Assembly: GCF_003076515.1 (NCBI RefSeq)
Contig: NZ_CP022390.1
Span: 3,721,642-3,785,641 of the forward strand
Direction: 5' to 3'
Origin: Alcaligenes aquatilis
GTDB lineage: Bacteria; Pseudomonadota; Gammaproteobacteria; Burkholderiales; Burkholderiaceae_B
Length of the DNA stretch: 64,000 bases
Positions within the stretch are counted from its first letter, which is position 1. Each line of letters begins with the position of its first letter. This document shows, in pieces, positions 18,087 through 26,806 of the stretch. A program made the position numbers and the translations under genes. The notes under the pieces are model-generated. The model ran no database searches. It worked only from the letters and a program-made list of their open reading frames with translations, and was not told the origin of the DNA.

Positions 18087-18926
18087 TCATGTCAAGTTTG
18101 ATAAAGGCGGAGTGCCCAGCGGTTCGCGCCAGCCCAATTGATGCGAAATGCTGTTGGCGCACTGGCGCAATTGGGCCAGGATGGGGCTGTCGATACTGGC
18201 ATCAAACAGCGTGCTGGGCCCCAGACTGGTCAAGGCCAGCACAATCTGGCCAGAGTGATCGAACACGGGGACGGACAGGGCATCGATACCGGGAAGGGGG
18301 TTGCCCAGTGCCTGGGCCACACCTTGCTCGCGGATTTTTTCCAGCATGGCCGCCAGCTCGTTGGGGCTGGGGCGCAGCGGGCTGATGCTGGTGACAACGG
18401 CACTGTCGCCCGCTTCGCGCTCAATGTAGTGGCGAGCCACTTCCGGGGGGAGCCAGGCAGCAAAGACGTGGCCGGTCGCCGTATGCAACATGGACATCAC
18501 CGTGCCGCAGCGCATGTTCACATGGACCGGATAGCTGGCCTCGCTGATATGAACCATGGTGGGGCCGTGTGAGCCCAGCACCGCCAAACCCAATGTATGC
18601 CCAATGCGCGAGGCCCAGGCCTGAACCAGGGGCAGGGCAATCTTGACCGGGTTCTGGCTTTGCAGGCTGACCAAACCCATCTGCAAGGCAAAAGGCCCCA
18701 GCTCGTACAGCCCGGTCGCCGGAGCCTGCTGTACCAGTCCTACGTTGGTAAAGCTGACCAGATAAGGGTGGGCTTTGGCCGAGCTCATTCCAGCTTGCGT
18801 GGCCAGATCACGCAGCATCATGGGTTGTCCGCTGTCCACCAGCACTTTCAACAGGCCAAAGCCCGTTTCAATGGATTGAATACGGCGACGTTTTTCGTCC
18901 AGCGCAGGCAAAGTGGGTTCGGTCAT
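18087..18926 (-). CDS. IclR family transcriptional regulator
   Basis: A 279-residue IclR-type regulator. The winged helix-turn-helix lies at about 15-75 (SIETGFGLLKVLVDSGQPMM, then LRDLATQAGMSSAKAHPYLVSF). The C-terminal effector-binding domain includes HTLGLAVLGSHGPTMVHIS and ends near ISHQLGW. It is divergent from ribBA across 115 bases but is unlikely to regulate riboflavin synthesis. The true target is not apparent. Confidence 0.85.
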   Translation of the reverse strand: MTEPTLPALDEKRRRIQSIETGFGLLKVLVDSGQPMMLRDLATQAGMSSAKAHPYLVSFTNVGLVQQAPATGLYELGPFALQMGLVSLQSQNPVKIALPLVQAWASRIGHTLGLAVLGSHGPTMVHISEASYPVHVNMRCGTVMSMLHTATGHVFAAWLPPEVARHYIEREAGDSAVVTSISPLRPSPNELAAMLEKIREQGVAQALGNPLPGIDALSVPVFDHSGQIVLALTSLGPSTLFDASIDSPILAQLRQCANSISHQLGWREPLGTPPLSNLT

Positions 18927-19041
18927 AGGGGTTTGGGGCGGTTTGACACGGTCTTTAAGTGTACCGACTAATGAAGCTGCCCGCCGGGGCCCGGGTGTCG
19001 TAAAATGGCCTTAATTATTATCTGTCTGAGCAAAGAGCACG

Positions 19042-20208
19042 ATGAATCAAGAAATTCAGTCCGACGCTGGTCAACTGGGCACCAGTCCAATCGCTCCCGT
19101 TCCAGAGATTGTGGAAGAGCTGCGCGCAGGGCGCATGGTTATTCTGGTTGACGAAGAGGACCGTGAAAACGAAGGCGACCTGGTCATGGCTGCCGAGTTC
19201 GTGAATGCTGAAGCGATCAACTTCATGGTGACGCATGGCCGCGGTCTGGTTTGCCTGACCCTGACCGAAGAGCGATGCCGCCAACTGGATTTGCCTTTGA
19301 TGGCCACCCGCAACGGCACGCGTTTTGGCACCAACTTCACGGTGTCGATTGAAGCGGCTGAGGGCGTGGAAACCGGTATTTCCGCTGCTGACCGCGCCCG
19401 CACCGTGCAAGCGGCTGTGGCCCGGGATGCGCGCCCAATTGATCTGGTGCAGCCCGGTCACATTTTTCCGTTGAAGGCGGCCAAAGGTGGCGTGCTGGTG
19501 CGTGCCGGTCATACCGAAGCGGGTTGTGACTTGACGGCGATGGCGGGTTTGACTCCGGCCGCTGTTATCTGCGAAGTGCTCAATCCAGACGGAACCATGG
19601 CACGCTTGCCGGATTTGCTGGTGTTTGCTCGCGAGCATGGCATCAAGGTTGGCACCATCGCAGACCTGATTCAGTACCGTAGCGAACACGAGTCCATGAT
19701 CGAGCGTTTGCACAAAAAGCCCGTAAAAACGCCTTATGGCGAATTTGAGTGCCATGCCTACCGCGACCTGTCTTCCGGTGGTTTGCACCTGGCATTGGTT
19801 CACGGTGAAATCAGCCCGGACGTGGAAACTCTGGTCCGTGTGCATGAACCGACTACCGTGCTGGATGTCTTGATCGAGGGCGATGTGGGCCACAGTTGGA
19901 CCTTGCCAGTGGCTTTGCGTACTGTAGCCACATCCGACAGCGGTGTTGTGTTGTTGATGAATTGCCAGAACTCCGAAGAAGAGAGTTTTGAGCAGATTCA
20001 GGCTTGGGGTGCAGACAGTCCGGCCCAGGCGCCACGCGGTCGTCCTAGCCGCAATGATTTGCGCACGTATGGAATTGGTGCACAAATTTTGCGTGACCTC
20101 AATGTCGGCAAAGCCCGTTTGATGTCGCGACCACGTAAAATGCCAAGCATGGCCGGGTTTGCATTGACCGTGACGGGTTACCATAGCGAACCAGATTCTC
20201 AATCCTAA
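19042..20208 (+). CDS. ribBA: 3,4-dihydroxy-2-butanone-4-phosphate synthase with degenerate GTP cyclohydrolase II domain
   Basis: A fusion of 388 residues. The N-terminal RibB half (about 20-220) is intact: [30 protein letters not shown] and [14 protein letters not shown] supply the metal and substrate ligands for making dihydroxybutanone phosphate from ribulose 5-phosphate. The C-terminal half aligns with RibA from [13 protein letters not shown], but the three zinc cysteines expected after VRVH are missing ([13 protein letters not shown] and on). GTP cyclohydrolase II activity is therefore unlikely, and a separate ribA should exist elsewhere. It is the first gene of a ribBA-ribH-nusB-thiL-pgpA-pncC run. 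No FMN riboswitch fits in the 115-base leader. Confidence 0.9.
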   Translation: MNQEIQSDAGQLGTSPIAPVPEIVEELRAGRMVILVDEEDRENEGDLVMAAEFVNAEAINFMVTHGRGLVCLTLTEERCRQLDLPLMATRNGTRFGTNFTVSIEAAEGVETGISAADRARTVQAAVARDARPIDLVQPGHIFPLKAAKGGVLVRAGHTEAGCDLTAMAGLTPAAVICEVLNPDGTMARLPDLLVFAREHGIKVGTIADLIQYRSEHESMIERLHKKPVKTPYGEFECHAYRDLSSGGLHLALVHGEISPDVETLVRVHEPTTVLDVLIEGDVGHSWTLPVALRTVATSDSGVVLLMNCQNSEEESFEQIQAWGADSPAQAPRGRPSRNDLRTYGIGAQILRDLNVGKARLMSRPRKMPSMAGFALTVTGYHSEPDSQS

Positions 20209-20222
20209 GCGGAGCTTCCAAC

Positions 20223-20741
20223 ATGAATCCTTACATTGTTACCCCTGACCTGAATGGGGAAGGTCTGCACATTGGTATTGTGCGTGCACGTTTCAACGAG
20301 TCTATCGGCCTGGCCGAGTTGGAAGCCTGCCTCAAAGAGCTGGAGGCTCTGGGCGTGGACGAGCGCGACGTGACTGTTCTGTCCGTACCTGGCGCGCTGG
20401 AATTGGGCATCACCCTGGGCCAGATGGCTGAAACCGGCGAGTTCGATGCTCTGATCGCTCTGGGTGCCGTTATCCGCGGTGATACCTACCACTTTGAAGT
20501 GGTCAGCAATGAAAGCGCTTCGGCCATTACTCAGGTCTCCCTGGCAACCGGTATTCCTGTTGCCAACGGTGTACTGACCACCAACACAGATGAACAAGCC
20601 GAAGTTCGCGCTGCTGAGAAAGGTCGCGATTGCGCCCGTACAGCGGTCGAGCTGGGCAATCTTATCGCCGTCCTCGAACCCGAGCTGGACGACGATGAGG
20701 ACGAAGATTACGAGGACGAAGATCTTGACGACGACAAATAA
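20223..20741 (+). CDS. ribH: 6,7-dimethyl-8-ribityllumazine synthase
   Basis: RibH condenses dihydroxybutanone phosphate with the pyrimidine intermediate to give lumazine, the riboflavin precursor. The 172-residue protein has the family landmarks [14 protein letters not shown] start ([13 protein letters not shown]), [24 protein letters not shown] with the catalytic His, and [15 protein letters not shown] 14-residue acidic tail of Asp/Glu/Tyr ends the protein, an extension also common in related genera. It begins 14 bases after ribBA. The nusB start lies inside the acidic tail. Confidence 0.95.
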   Translation: MNPYIVTPDLNGEGLHIGIVRARFNESIGLAELEACLKELEALGVDERDVTVLSVPGALELGITLGQMAETGEFDALIALGAVIRGDTYHFEVVSNESASAITQVSLATGIPVANGVLTTNTDEQAEVRAAEKGRDCARTAVELGNLIAVLEPELDDDEDEDYEDEDLDDDK

Positions 20742-21210
20742 AGTCCCGGCCAGTAAGGCCAACGGACGATCCGCGCGCCGCCGCTCGCGCGAATTTGCCC
20801 TGCAGGGCATCTACTCCTGGCTTTTGCGAGGCGCGGATGGCCTGCAGGAAGCCACCTCCATCGACGCCCATATTCGGGGCGACGAGGAGTTTGGCGAAGC
20901 CGATGCAGCCTGGTTCAAAACCTTGCTGTTTGGTGTGATGCGCGAAGCTCCTGTGCTGCGCGAACGTTTTTTGCCTTATGTTGATCGTCCTTTGGAAGAA
21001 CTCTCTCCCATCGAACATGGCATCTTGCTCATTGGCAGTTACGAACTGGTGCATCACGTTGAAGTGCCTTACCGTGTTGCCATTAACGAAGCTGTCGAGC
21101 TGGCCAAGTCCTTCGGCGGTACTGATGGCTTCAAATTCGTGAACGGCGTGCTGGACAAGCTGGCCGCCGACGTACGCGCCCCCGAAGTTGCCAAGCAGGC
21201 CCGCCGCTAA
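20725..21210 (+). CDS. nusB: Transcription antitermination factor NusB
   Basis: NusB binds boxA RNA with NusE to promote antitermination, mainly in rRNA operons. The 161-residue protein has the basic start [18 protein letters not shown] and the conserved [21 protein letters not shown] and [27 protein letters not shown]. The start chosen is TTG 20725, overlapping ribH by 17 bases behind GAGGA. The only in-frame ATG, at 20590, would add 45 residues encoded entirely within ribH and not expected for NusB. The adjoining riboflavin genes match the common ribH-nusB order. Confidence 0.92.
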   Translation: MTTTNKVPASKANGRSARRRSREFALQGIYSWLLRGADGLQEATSIDAHIRGDEEFGEADAAWFKTLLFGVMREAPVLRERFLPYVDRPLEELSPIEHGILLIGSYELVHHVEVPYRVAINEAVELAKSFGGTDGFKFVNGVLDKLAADVRAPEVAKQARR

Positions 21211-21223
21211 AACGGGGCGTGCC

Positions 21224-22186
21224 GTGCTGAACGAGTTCGGTCTTATCCAGCAGTATTTCAATCGTCCCGCTCCCGAAGGCTATTTGGGAGTGGGCGATGA
21301 TTGCGCCCTTTTTACGCCTACACCCGGCTGGCAACTGGCCAGCAGCGTCGATCTTCTGATCGAAGGGCAACATTTCTTTGCCGATGTGGACCCCTTTTTG
21401 TTGGGACACAAGGCGCTGGCCGTGAATCTGTCGGATCTGGGCGCCATGGGAGCCAAACCACGAGCCTGTCTATTGGCCCTGTCCCTGCCCGAAGTCCGGC
21501 CTGAATGGCTGCAAGCATTTTCCCAAGGTTTGTTCCAACTGGCCGATCAGGCGCATTGCCCCTTGATTGGTGGTGATACCACGCGCAGCAAGCAAGGGGT
21601 GGTGATCAGTATTACGGTGCTGGGTGAGGTCCGGGCGGGGCAGGCTTTGCAACGCAGCGCCGCCCAGCCCGGTGACGATATCTGGTTGACGGGGACGCTG
21701 GGGGCGGCAGACATTGCCTTGCGGCTTTTGCAAGGACGCCTGGCCACTGACCCCGATCGCCTGGCTGCCAGCCGCCCAGCGTTGGAACAACCTTGGCCGC
21801 CGTATCGCCTGGGGCATGCCCTGGCAGGTTTGGCCCATGCCGCCATTGATGTGTCTGATGGCCTGGTCCAGGATCTGGGTCATATCGCCAAAGCCAGTCA
21901 ATGCGCCGCCCATCTGGATTGGAACGCTTTGCCGCTGGACTCATCCCTGAAGGGCTTGCCTGCTGATTTGCAACGTGAAGCGGTTCTGGTTGGCGGCGAC
22001 GTTTTTCAACTGTGTTTCACCGCAGAACCCCTACATCGGGAATCCATCATGGCGCTGGCCCTGCGCGAAGGCGTGCCGCTCAGCCGTATCGGCTCCATGC
22101 ACGCCGGTAGCGGGGTGTATGTGCGTGATCAACAGGGTTTGCATCCTGCCCCTGCCCAGGGCGGTTTCGATCATTTTGGTGGCTGA
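21224..22186 (+). CDS. thiL: Thiamine-monophosphate kinase
   Basis: ThiL phosphorylates thiamine monophosphate to the active diphosphate. Typical motifs are NEFGLIQQYF at the start, GVGDDCAL, SSVDLLIEGQHFF, NLSDLGAMGAKP, GGDTTRS and AIDVSDGLVQDLGHI. The usual GGEDYEL-type motif near residue 255 is GGDVFQL here, a departure at a normally constant spot, though the rest looks functional. GTG 21224 was chosen because the family starts at the NEFGLI segment; an ATG 36 bases upstream adds a nonconserved stretch overlapping nusB. The length is 320 residues. Confidence 0.9.
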   Translation: MLNEFGLIQQYFNRPAPEGYLGVGDDCALFTPTPGWQLASSVDLLIEGQHFFADVDPFLLGHKALAVNLSDLGAMGAKPRACLLALSLPEVRPEWLQAFSQGLFQLADQAHCPLIGGDTTRSKQGVVISITVLGEVRAGQALQRSAAQPGDDIWLTGTLGAADIALRLLQGRLATDPDRLAASRPALEQPWPPYRLGHALAGLAHAAIDVSDGLVQDLGHIAKASQCAAHLDWNALPLDSSLKGLPADLQREAVLVGGDVFQLCFTAEPLHRESIMALALREGVPLSRIGSMHAGSGVYVRDQQGLHPAPAQGGFDHFGG

Positions 22187-22195
22187 GTCTGTGTC

Positions 22196-22717
22196 ATGAG
22201 CACATTTCCTGATCCTTCCTTGAATCCGATTCAACGTCCTACCCTGGATTGGGTGGTGAAAAAGCCTTGGCGCTTGATCGCCTTCGGTGGTGGCACTGGC
22301 GTGTTGCGCCCAGGGCCGGGTACCTGGGGCACGGTACTGGCCTGGGTCTTGTGGGTCTTGGGTCTGCATGTGCTGACCGACACGCAAATGGCTATTTTCT
22401 TGCCGGTCTCCTTTTTCATTGGTTGCTGGGCTTGCCACCGCACAGGCTACGACCTGGGCGTGTCTGATCACAGCGGCATGAACTGGGATGAGATGGTGGC
22501 CTTCTGGCTGGTGTTGTGGCTGATTCCGCAGACCTGGCTGGCACAGGGCATCGCATTCGTGTTATTTCGTTTTTTTGATATTCTCAAACCTGCGCCGATT
22601 CGCTATTTTGATCGTCGTCTGCATAATGGGTTTGGCGTTATGTGGGATGATCTCCTGGCGGCAGGCTACACCTTGTTGCTGATGGCTGTCTTGGTACGTT
22701 TTGGAGTTTTCTCATGA
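22196..22717 (+). CDS. pgpA: Phosphatidylglycerophosphatase A
   Basis: PgpA removes the phosphate from phosphatidylglycerophosphate to give phosphatidylglycerol. This is a 173-residue inner-membrane protein with GGGTGVLRPGPGTWGTVLA near residue 30, several hydrophobic helices and the conserved HSGMNWDEMVAFW and FRFFDILKPAPIRYFDRRLHNGFGVMWDD acidic and basic residues of the family. Its stop overlaps the pncC start as ATGA at 22714-22717. Confidence 0.93.
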   Translation: MSTFPDPSLNPIQRPTLDWVVKKPWRLIAFGGGTGVLRPGPGTWGTVLAWVLWVLGLHVLTDTQMAIFLPVSFFIGCWACHRTGYDLGVSDHSGMNWDEMVAFWLVLWLIPQTWLAQGIAFVLFRFFDILKPAPIRYFDRRLHNGFGVMWDDLLAAGYTLLLMAVLVRFGVFS

Positions 22718-23220
22718 GCGATTACGAGCACGGCAATGCTGCCCTGGCCCTGGGGCAAGCCCTTAAAGATCGCGGCTGGATGGTCGCCTGCGCCGAGTCA
22801 TGTACCGGTGGCCTGCTGGCTGCTGCCTTGACGGACTTGCCCGGCTCCAGCGCCTGGTTTGAGCGCGGTCTGGTCACGTACAGCAACAAGGCCAAGGTTC
22901 AGGAGCTGGGCGTGAATCAGGATACCCTGGATCGATTTGGGGCAGTCAGCGAAGAAACCGCCATGGAAATGGCGGCGGGTGCGCTGGAAGCTACCGCAGA
23001 TGCCGAGTTGGCTATTTCCACGACCGGCATTGCCGGCCCGGACGGAGCCACGCCAGGCAAGCCGGTTGGTCTGGTGTGCTTTGGTTTTGCGCAGCGCCGT
23101 GGCGATGGCATTGTGACCCGCGCCTCTGCCCGTATCTTTGACGGTGATCGTGCTCAAATTCGTCAGCAGGCTGTGGAATACGCCTTGACCAGTGCGCTGA
23201 CCATGCTCAATCCGGCCTGA
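22714..23220 (+). CDS. pncC: Nicotinamide-nucleotide amidase (CinA C-terminal domain)
   Basis: PncC deamidates nicotinamide mononucleotide to nicotinate mononucleotide and so recycles NAD. This is the 168-residue stand-alone CinA_C form: ACAESCTGGLLAAALTDLPG with the catalytic Ser, VTYSNKAKVQELGV, GAVSEETAMEMAAGA, and ISTTGIAGPDGATPGKPVGLV. Its coupling with pgpA and thiL is common in Betaproteobacteria. The convergent IclR gene ends three bases beyond its stop. Confidence 0.93.
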   Translation: MSDYEHGNAALALGQALKDRGWMVACAESCTGGLLAAALTDLPGSSAWFERGLVTYSNKAKVQELGVNQDTLDRFGAVSEETAMEMAAGALEATADAELAISTTGIAGPDGATPGKPVGLVCFGFAQRRGDGIVTRASARIFDGDRAQIRQQAVEYALTSALTMLNPA

Positions 23221-23222
23221 TC

Positions 23223-24023
23223 TTAGGCCGGTAACATCAAACCCAGCTGCCGGGCGCTCGAACGCAGTTCGGGCAGGCAGCGCCGGATCAACTGTTCTTC
23301 AGTGTCCTGCCAGTCTTTGATACTGATGCTCATCCCCGCGACAACACGTCCGCTGGCACTGCGCACGGGTACGCCAATTGCCGTCAAACCCAGCTCCAGC
23401 TCTTCCTTGATCAAGGAATAATCCTTTTCCTGCACCTGTTTCAATTCGCGCAGCAAAGCCTCGCGAGTATGGGCGGTGTATTGCGTCATGATCTTGAAAG
23501 GTGCCAGCTCCAGGTAAGCATCCAGTTTGCTGGGTGGCAACTGCGACAGCAGCATTCGCCCGATCGAGGTGCAGTGGGCAGGTAAACGGCTTCCCAAGCC
23601 CAGAGACACGGTTAGTACGCGCTGCCGTTGTGCGCGTGCCAGATACAGAATCTCGTCCCCGTCCAGCAAGGCCAGCGCACAGGTTTCACCAACACGATCA
23701 CTTAAATCGTCCAGTATGGGTTGCGCCAGGCTGACGATGGAGGTCGAGGAAAAATAGGCATGGCCCAATTGCAAAATTGCCGGACGCAGTTTCCAGAACG
23801 CGCCTTCCTGCTCTGCATAACCCAGGGCTTGCAAAGTGTAGAGGCAGCGTTGCACCACTGCTCGCGCCAGGCCGGTTTTCAGGGCAATTTCTGCGGCCCG
23901 CAATGGCCGCCTTCTGTCTGAAAACGCCGTAATCACCTGCAGGCCACGGGCTAGCGACTGCATATAGTCCGGGTCGCCTTTGTAGTTGTTGGCGGGGGGA
24001 ATTGTCTCTTTGTTGATGGTCAT
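23223..24023 (-). CDS. IclR family regulator (PcaR/PcaU/PobR type)
   Basis: A 266-residue regulator. The N-terminal DYMQSLARGLQVITAFSDRR followed by LRAAEIALKTGLARAVVQRCLYTLQALGY is the winged helix of the subgroup that controls protocatechuate and p-hydroxybenzoate catabolism. The effector domain ends RSSARQLGLML. It is divergent from a Bug receptor and CoA-transferase pair. Two GTTCGATTA-N-CGAAC palindromes in the shared 149-base gap (24052-24066 and 24137-24151) resemble the GTTCGATAATCGCAC box I recall for PcaR/PcaU. It is therefore probably both autoregulated and a regulator of its neighbours. Confidence 0.85.
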   Translation of the reverse strand: MTINKETIPPANNYKGDPDYMQSLARGLQVITAFSDRRRPLRAAEIALKTGLARAVVQRCLYTLQALGYAEQEGAFWKLRPAILQLGHAYFSSTSIVSLAQPILDDLSDRVGETCALALLDGDEILYLARAQRQRVLTVSLGLGSRLPAHCTSIGRMLLSQLPPSKLDAYLELAPFKIMTQYTAHTREALLRELKQVQEKDYSLIKEELELGLTAIGVPVRSASGRVVAGMSISIKDWQDTEEQLIRRCLPELRSSARQLGLMLPA

Positions 24024-24051
24024 TGCGTGATAGGGGGCAAGATTCAGTTTT

Positions 24052-24066
24052 GTTCGATTAGCGAAC
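24052..24066. promoter_or_regulatory. IclR-type operator, site 1
   Basis: GTTCGATTAGCGAAC is a 5-bp inverted repeat (GTTCG/CGAAC) close to the IclR start, placed to autoregulate that gene. It differs from site 2 at a single base. Confidence 0.65.
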
Positions 24067-24136
24067 CAAACGGAATTTATAAGAATTATCGATGATAAAT
24101 TGTAAAAAAAACAAGACTTAGCAATTAAATAATCAA

Positions 24137-24151
24137 GTTCGATTATCGAAC
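24137..24151. promoter_or_regulatory. IclR-type operator, site 2
   Basis: GTTCGATTATCGAAC is a perfect 15-base palindrome ending 21 bases before the Bug-receptor ATG. It is 85 bases, about eight helical turns, from site 1, so two bound dimers would face the same side of the DNA. Confidence 0.7.
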
Positions 24152-24172
24152 AAAATAAGTTTGGAGAGATTC

Positions 24173-25159
24173 ATGAATAAAGTCCTAGCCCGTAAAGTGG
24201 CTCCTTTGCTAACCGGCATGGGTTTGTTGTTTTGTTCTTTGGGAGCGCAGGCCGCGTACCCGGACAAGCCTATTCGTCTGGTTGTGCCCTTTACACCGGG
24301 CGGCGTGACGGACGTGATTGCCCGAGGTGTCGCCAAGGAAATGTCCAAAGATCTGGGCCAGACCATCGTTGTGGAGAACAAGCCCGGTGCCAGCGGCATT
24401 ATTGCGACGGACTTCGTTGCAAAATCTGCCCCCGATGGTTATACCGTCTTGCTGGCCGCTGTTGGTCAGGCCGTCGTGAACAACCACCTCTACAAGAAAC
24501 TGCCTTACGATCCAGCGCAGGATCTGACGGCTGTTTCCCTGGTGGCTGAAGGACAGAACGTGCTGGTGGTCAATGCTCAGCAAAGCCCCTTTAAGACAGG
24601 TGAAGAGCTGATCAACTACGCTCGCTCCAAGCCTGAAGAGCTGACTTACGCCTCCTTTGGTAACGGCTCTTCCTCGCACTTGTCGGCAGCCGCCTTTACC
24701 ACGATGGCCAATATCGATGTTATCCATGCTCCCTACCGTGGCAGTGCACCTGCCATGACCGATTTGCTGGGTGGCCATATCTCCTTCATGTTCGATAGCA
24801 TGGGTACGGCGATTACACATATCAAGGCCAATACCGTGCGCCCCTTGGCCGTGTCCGGCCCGGAGCGTTCTTCCTTGTTGCCAGAGGTGCCCACCTTTGC
24901 CGAGCTGGGTCTGAATCAGGGCTATAACGTGACGGCCTGGTTTGGTTTCCATGTCAGTAGTGGCACGCCTCCTGAAATCGTCGAGCGCCTGAGCCAGTCC
25001 ATGAGAACGGTCAGTGAGAACACCGAGTTTGTTGAAGGCTTCCGTCGTCAGGGCGTGGATATCCTTTCCTCCACCCCTGCTGAGTATGCCGAGTTCCTGC
25101 GTCAGGAAGACGAAAAGTTGGGCAGCCTGATCAAGCAGGCCAATATCACGCTGGACTAA
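24173..25159 (+). CDS. Tripartite tricarboxylate transporter (Bug family) solute-binding protein
   Basis: A 328-residue periplasmic receptor of the Bug family that is expanded in Alcaligenaceae. The signal peptide MNKVLARKVAPLLTGMGLLF runs to a likely cut after GAQA. The mature part opens AYPDKPIRLVVPFTPGG and keeps the ligand-loop features VENKPGASG and APYRGSAPAMTDLLGGHI. Membrane partners (TctA/TctB) are not adjacent, as is common for Bug proteins. ATG 24173 follows GGAGAG. It is probably co-transcribed with the CoA-transferase 25 bases downstream, so its ligand may be a carboxylic acid destined for CoA activation; this is inference. Confidence 0.9.
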   Translation: MNKVLARKVAPLLTGMGLLFCSLGAQAAYPDKPIRLVVPFTPGGVTDVIARGVAKEMSKDLGQTIVVENKPGASGIIATDFVAKSAPDGYTVLLAAVGQAVVNNHLYKKLPYDPAQDLTAVSLVAEGQNVLVVNAQQSPFKTGEELINYARSKPEELTYASFGNGSSSHLSAAAFTTMANIDVIHAPYRGSAPAMTDLLGGHISFMFDSMGTAITHIKANTVRPLAVSGPERSSLLPEVPTFAELGLNQGYNVTAWFGFHVSSGTPPEIVERLSQSMRTVSENTEFVEGFRRQGVDILSSTPAEYAEFLRQEDEKLGSLIKQANITLD

Positions 25160-25184
25160 TCGTTTTTGAATGGAGCACTGTAAC

Positions 25185-26432
25185 GTGAGCGATCAGCACG
25201 TCTCGCAGGCAATACGTCCTGCCCCTTTGGATGGCATCCGGGTTCTGGATCTGACACGCATTCTGGCTGGCCCATGGTGCACGCAGAACCTGGCTGATCT
25301 GGGGGCGAATGTCTACAAGATAGAGCGGCCCGAAACTGGCGACGATACGCGCGCCTGGGGCCCGCCCTTTTTGCAGACACCGGATAAGGAGGATACGGCT
25401 GAGGCGGCCTACTACCTGTCGGCCAACCGTAACAAGCAGTCGATCAGCCTGGATATTGCCAGTCAGGAGGGCGCGGATGTGGTGCGTGCCATGGCACGGG
25501 AATGCGACATCCTGGTCGAGAACTTCAAGGTGGGTGGTCTGGCCAAATATGGCCTGGACTATGCCAGCCTGAAAGCGATCAACCCGCGTCTGATCTATTG
25601 CTCGATTACCGGCTTTGGCCAGACCGGCCCTTATGCCGAACGTCCGGGTTATGACTTCATGATCCAGGCCATGGGTGGGATGATGAGCCTGACCGGAGAG
25701 CGTGATGACAAGCCCGGCGGTGGCCCCCAGAAAGCGGGGGTTGCTGTCGCGGACTTGATGACGGGTATGTATGCCACCAGCAGCATTCTGGCCGCCTTGT
25801 TTGAACGCTCACGCAGCGGCTTGGGGCAGCATATCGACATTGCCTTGCTGGACTGTCAGGTTGCCATGTTGGCTAACCAGAATATGAACTATCTGGTGAG
25901 CGGGCAGGCCCCGAAGCGGGCTGGTAATGCGCATCAGAACCTGGTGCCCTATCAGGTGTTCCCAACGAAAGATGGCCACATCATTGTGGCTATCGGCAAT
26001 AATCGGCAGTTCGCGGCTTACTGCGAAGCGATTGGCCATCCGGAAGTCGTGGAGGACGAACGTTTCCGTATCAACAGCCAGCGGGTCAAGCACCGGGATG
26101 AGCTAGAGCAGATCCTGAGCGCCGCGATGCAAAAGCATCCTAGTGCGTATTGGTTGGAAGCCCTGGACAAGATTGGCGTACCAGCCGGGCCTATCAATGA
26201 TCTGCATGGGGTGTTCTCGCATCCGCAGGTTCAGGCCCGGAATATGCGTATCGAGCTGGCTCACAGCCAGGCGGGCAAGGTCAGCATGACGGCCAGCCCC
26301 ATGCGTTTTTCAGATAGCCCAGTGTCTTACCGCATGGCTCCGCCGCAATTGGGTGAGCATACCGAGCAGGCTCTGCAGAGTGTATTGGGGGCCGATAGCC
26401 CGGAGCTGAAGCAGTGGCGCGACCGGAACTAG
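25185..26432 (+). CDS. CaiB/BaiF family (class III) CoA-transferase
   Basis: A 415-residue class III CoA-transferase, which moves CoA between carboxylic acids through an aspartyl intermediate. LDGIRVLDLTRILAGPWCTQ at the start, NRNKQSISLDI, ENFKVGGLAKYGLDY and YCSITGFGQTGPYAERPGYD are the family signatures. The catalytic Asp is expected in the DFMIQAMGG region. GTG 25185 was chosen because a GGAG at 25172-25175 is spaced for it, whereas the ATG at 25170 has none. Together with the Bug receptor and the PcaR-like regulator it suggests uptake and CoA activation of an unknown organic acid. Confidence 0.9.
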   Translation: MSDQHVSQAIRPAPLDGIRVLDLTRILAGPWCTQNLADLGANVYKIERPETGDDTRAWGPPFLQTPDKEDTAEAAYYLSANRNKQSISLDIASQEGADVVRAMARECDILVENFKVGGLAKYGLDYASLKAINPRLIYCSITGFGQTGPYAERPGYDFMIQAMGGMMSLTGERDDKPGGGPQKAGVAVADLMTGMYATSSILAALFERSRSGLGQHIDIALLDCQVAMLANQNMNYLVSGQAPKRAGNAHQNLVPYQVFPTKDGHIIVAIGNNRQFAAYCEAIGHPEVVEDERFRINSQRVKHRDELEQILSAAMQKHPSAYWLEALDKIGVPAGPINDLHGVFSHPQVQARNMRIELAHSQAGKVSMTASPMRFSDSPVSYRMAPPQLGEHTEQALQSVLGADSPELKQWRDRN

Positions 26433-26677
26433 GCTTGAGCTCAGCTTAAAAGCCAAAACTCTCATCAGAATTGGAACCTGTGCCAGAGCCGAAGTAGGGG
26501 CCTGGTTTAGTGTTTAGGCTTGTGGCTGGAGCAGTGTCGGATCGATACTCTCGTTCGGCAGCTTGAAATACAGCTCAGACCCTAGACCAGGGCTGGTAGC
26601 TTAGCAGGGGCTGAACTTGTTTCTTGTGTTTAAGCTTCAGACTGAGCCCGAGCCGGATTTATGGTTCGTAGCTTAAT

Positions 26678-26723
26678 AAAAAGCCCTGCTCATTTGGGAT
26701 TGAATCCAAGTGAGCGGGGCTTT
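26678..26723. terminator. Bidirectional terminator
   Basis: AAAAAGCCCTGCTCA pairs with TGAGCGGGGCTTT across an 18-base loop. The flanking A and T runs suit both the CoA-transferase transcript and the oncoming pyrF transcript. Confidence 0.75.
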
Positions 26724-26742
26724 CTTGTCTCTACACTAACTG

Positions 26743-26769
26743 CTGTCGCTGTCGCTGTCGCTGTCGCTG
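26743..26769. repeat. Tandem CTGTCG hexanucleotide repeat
   Basis: Four exact CTGTCG units (26743-26766) followed by a partial CTG. It lies in the 3' region of pyrF, outside any credible gene. Confidence 0.8.
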
Positions 26770-26806
26770 CCTCCGAACTTATTGAGCAAGCAGGAAGGGC
26801 CAGGAA

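Larger units (their letters stand above)
26433..26806. other. Intergenic region between CoA-transferase and pyrF
   Basis: This 374-base gap separates convergent genes. The first 240 bases show no coding frame and only short, weakly repeated AGCTT/AGCTCAG words. A bidirectional terminator lies at 26678-26723 and a short tandem hexanucleotide repeat at 26743-26769. Confidence 0.6.

Noticed and set aside
18048-18101. Inverted repeat TCAAACTTGA/TCAAGTTTGA around the IclR stop
   Set aside because: A 10-bp stem with a 34-base loop and no T-run; too weak to call as a terminator or operator.
18927-19041. Search for an FMN riboswitch before ribBA
   Set aside because: The gap is only 115 bases and lacks the conserved FMN aptamer blocks.
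19018-20202. Long minus-strand frame opposite ribBA
   Set aside because: Antisense shadow of a conserved enzyme gene.
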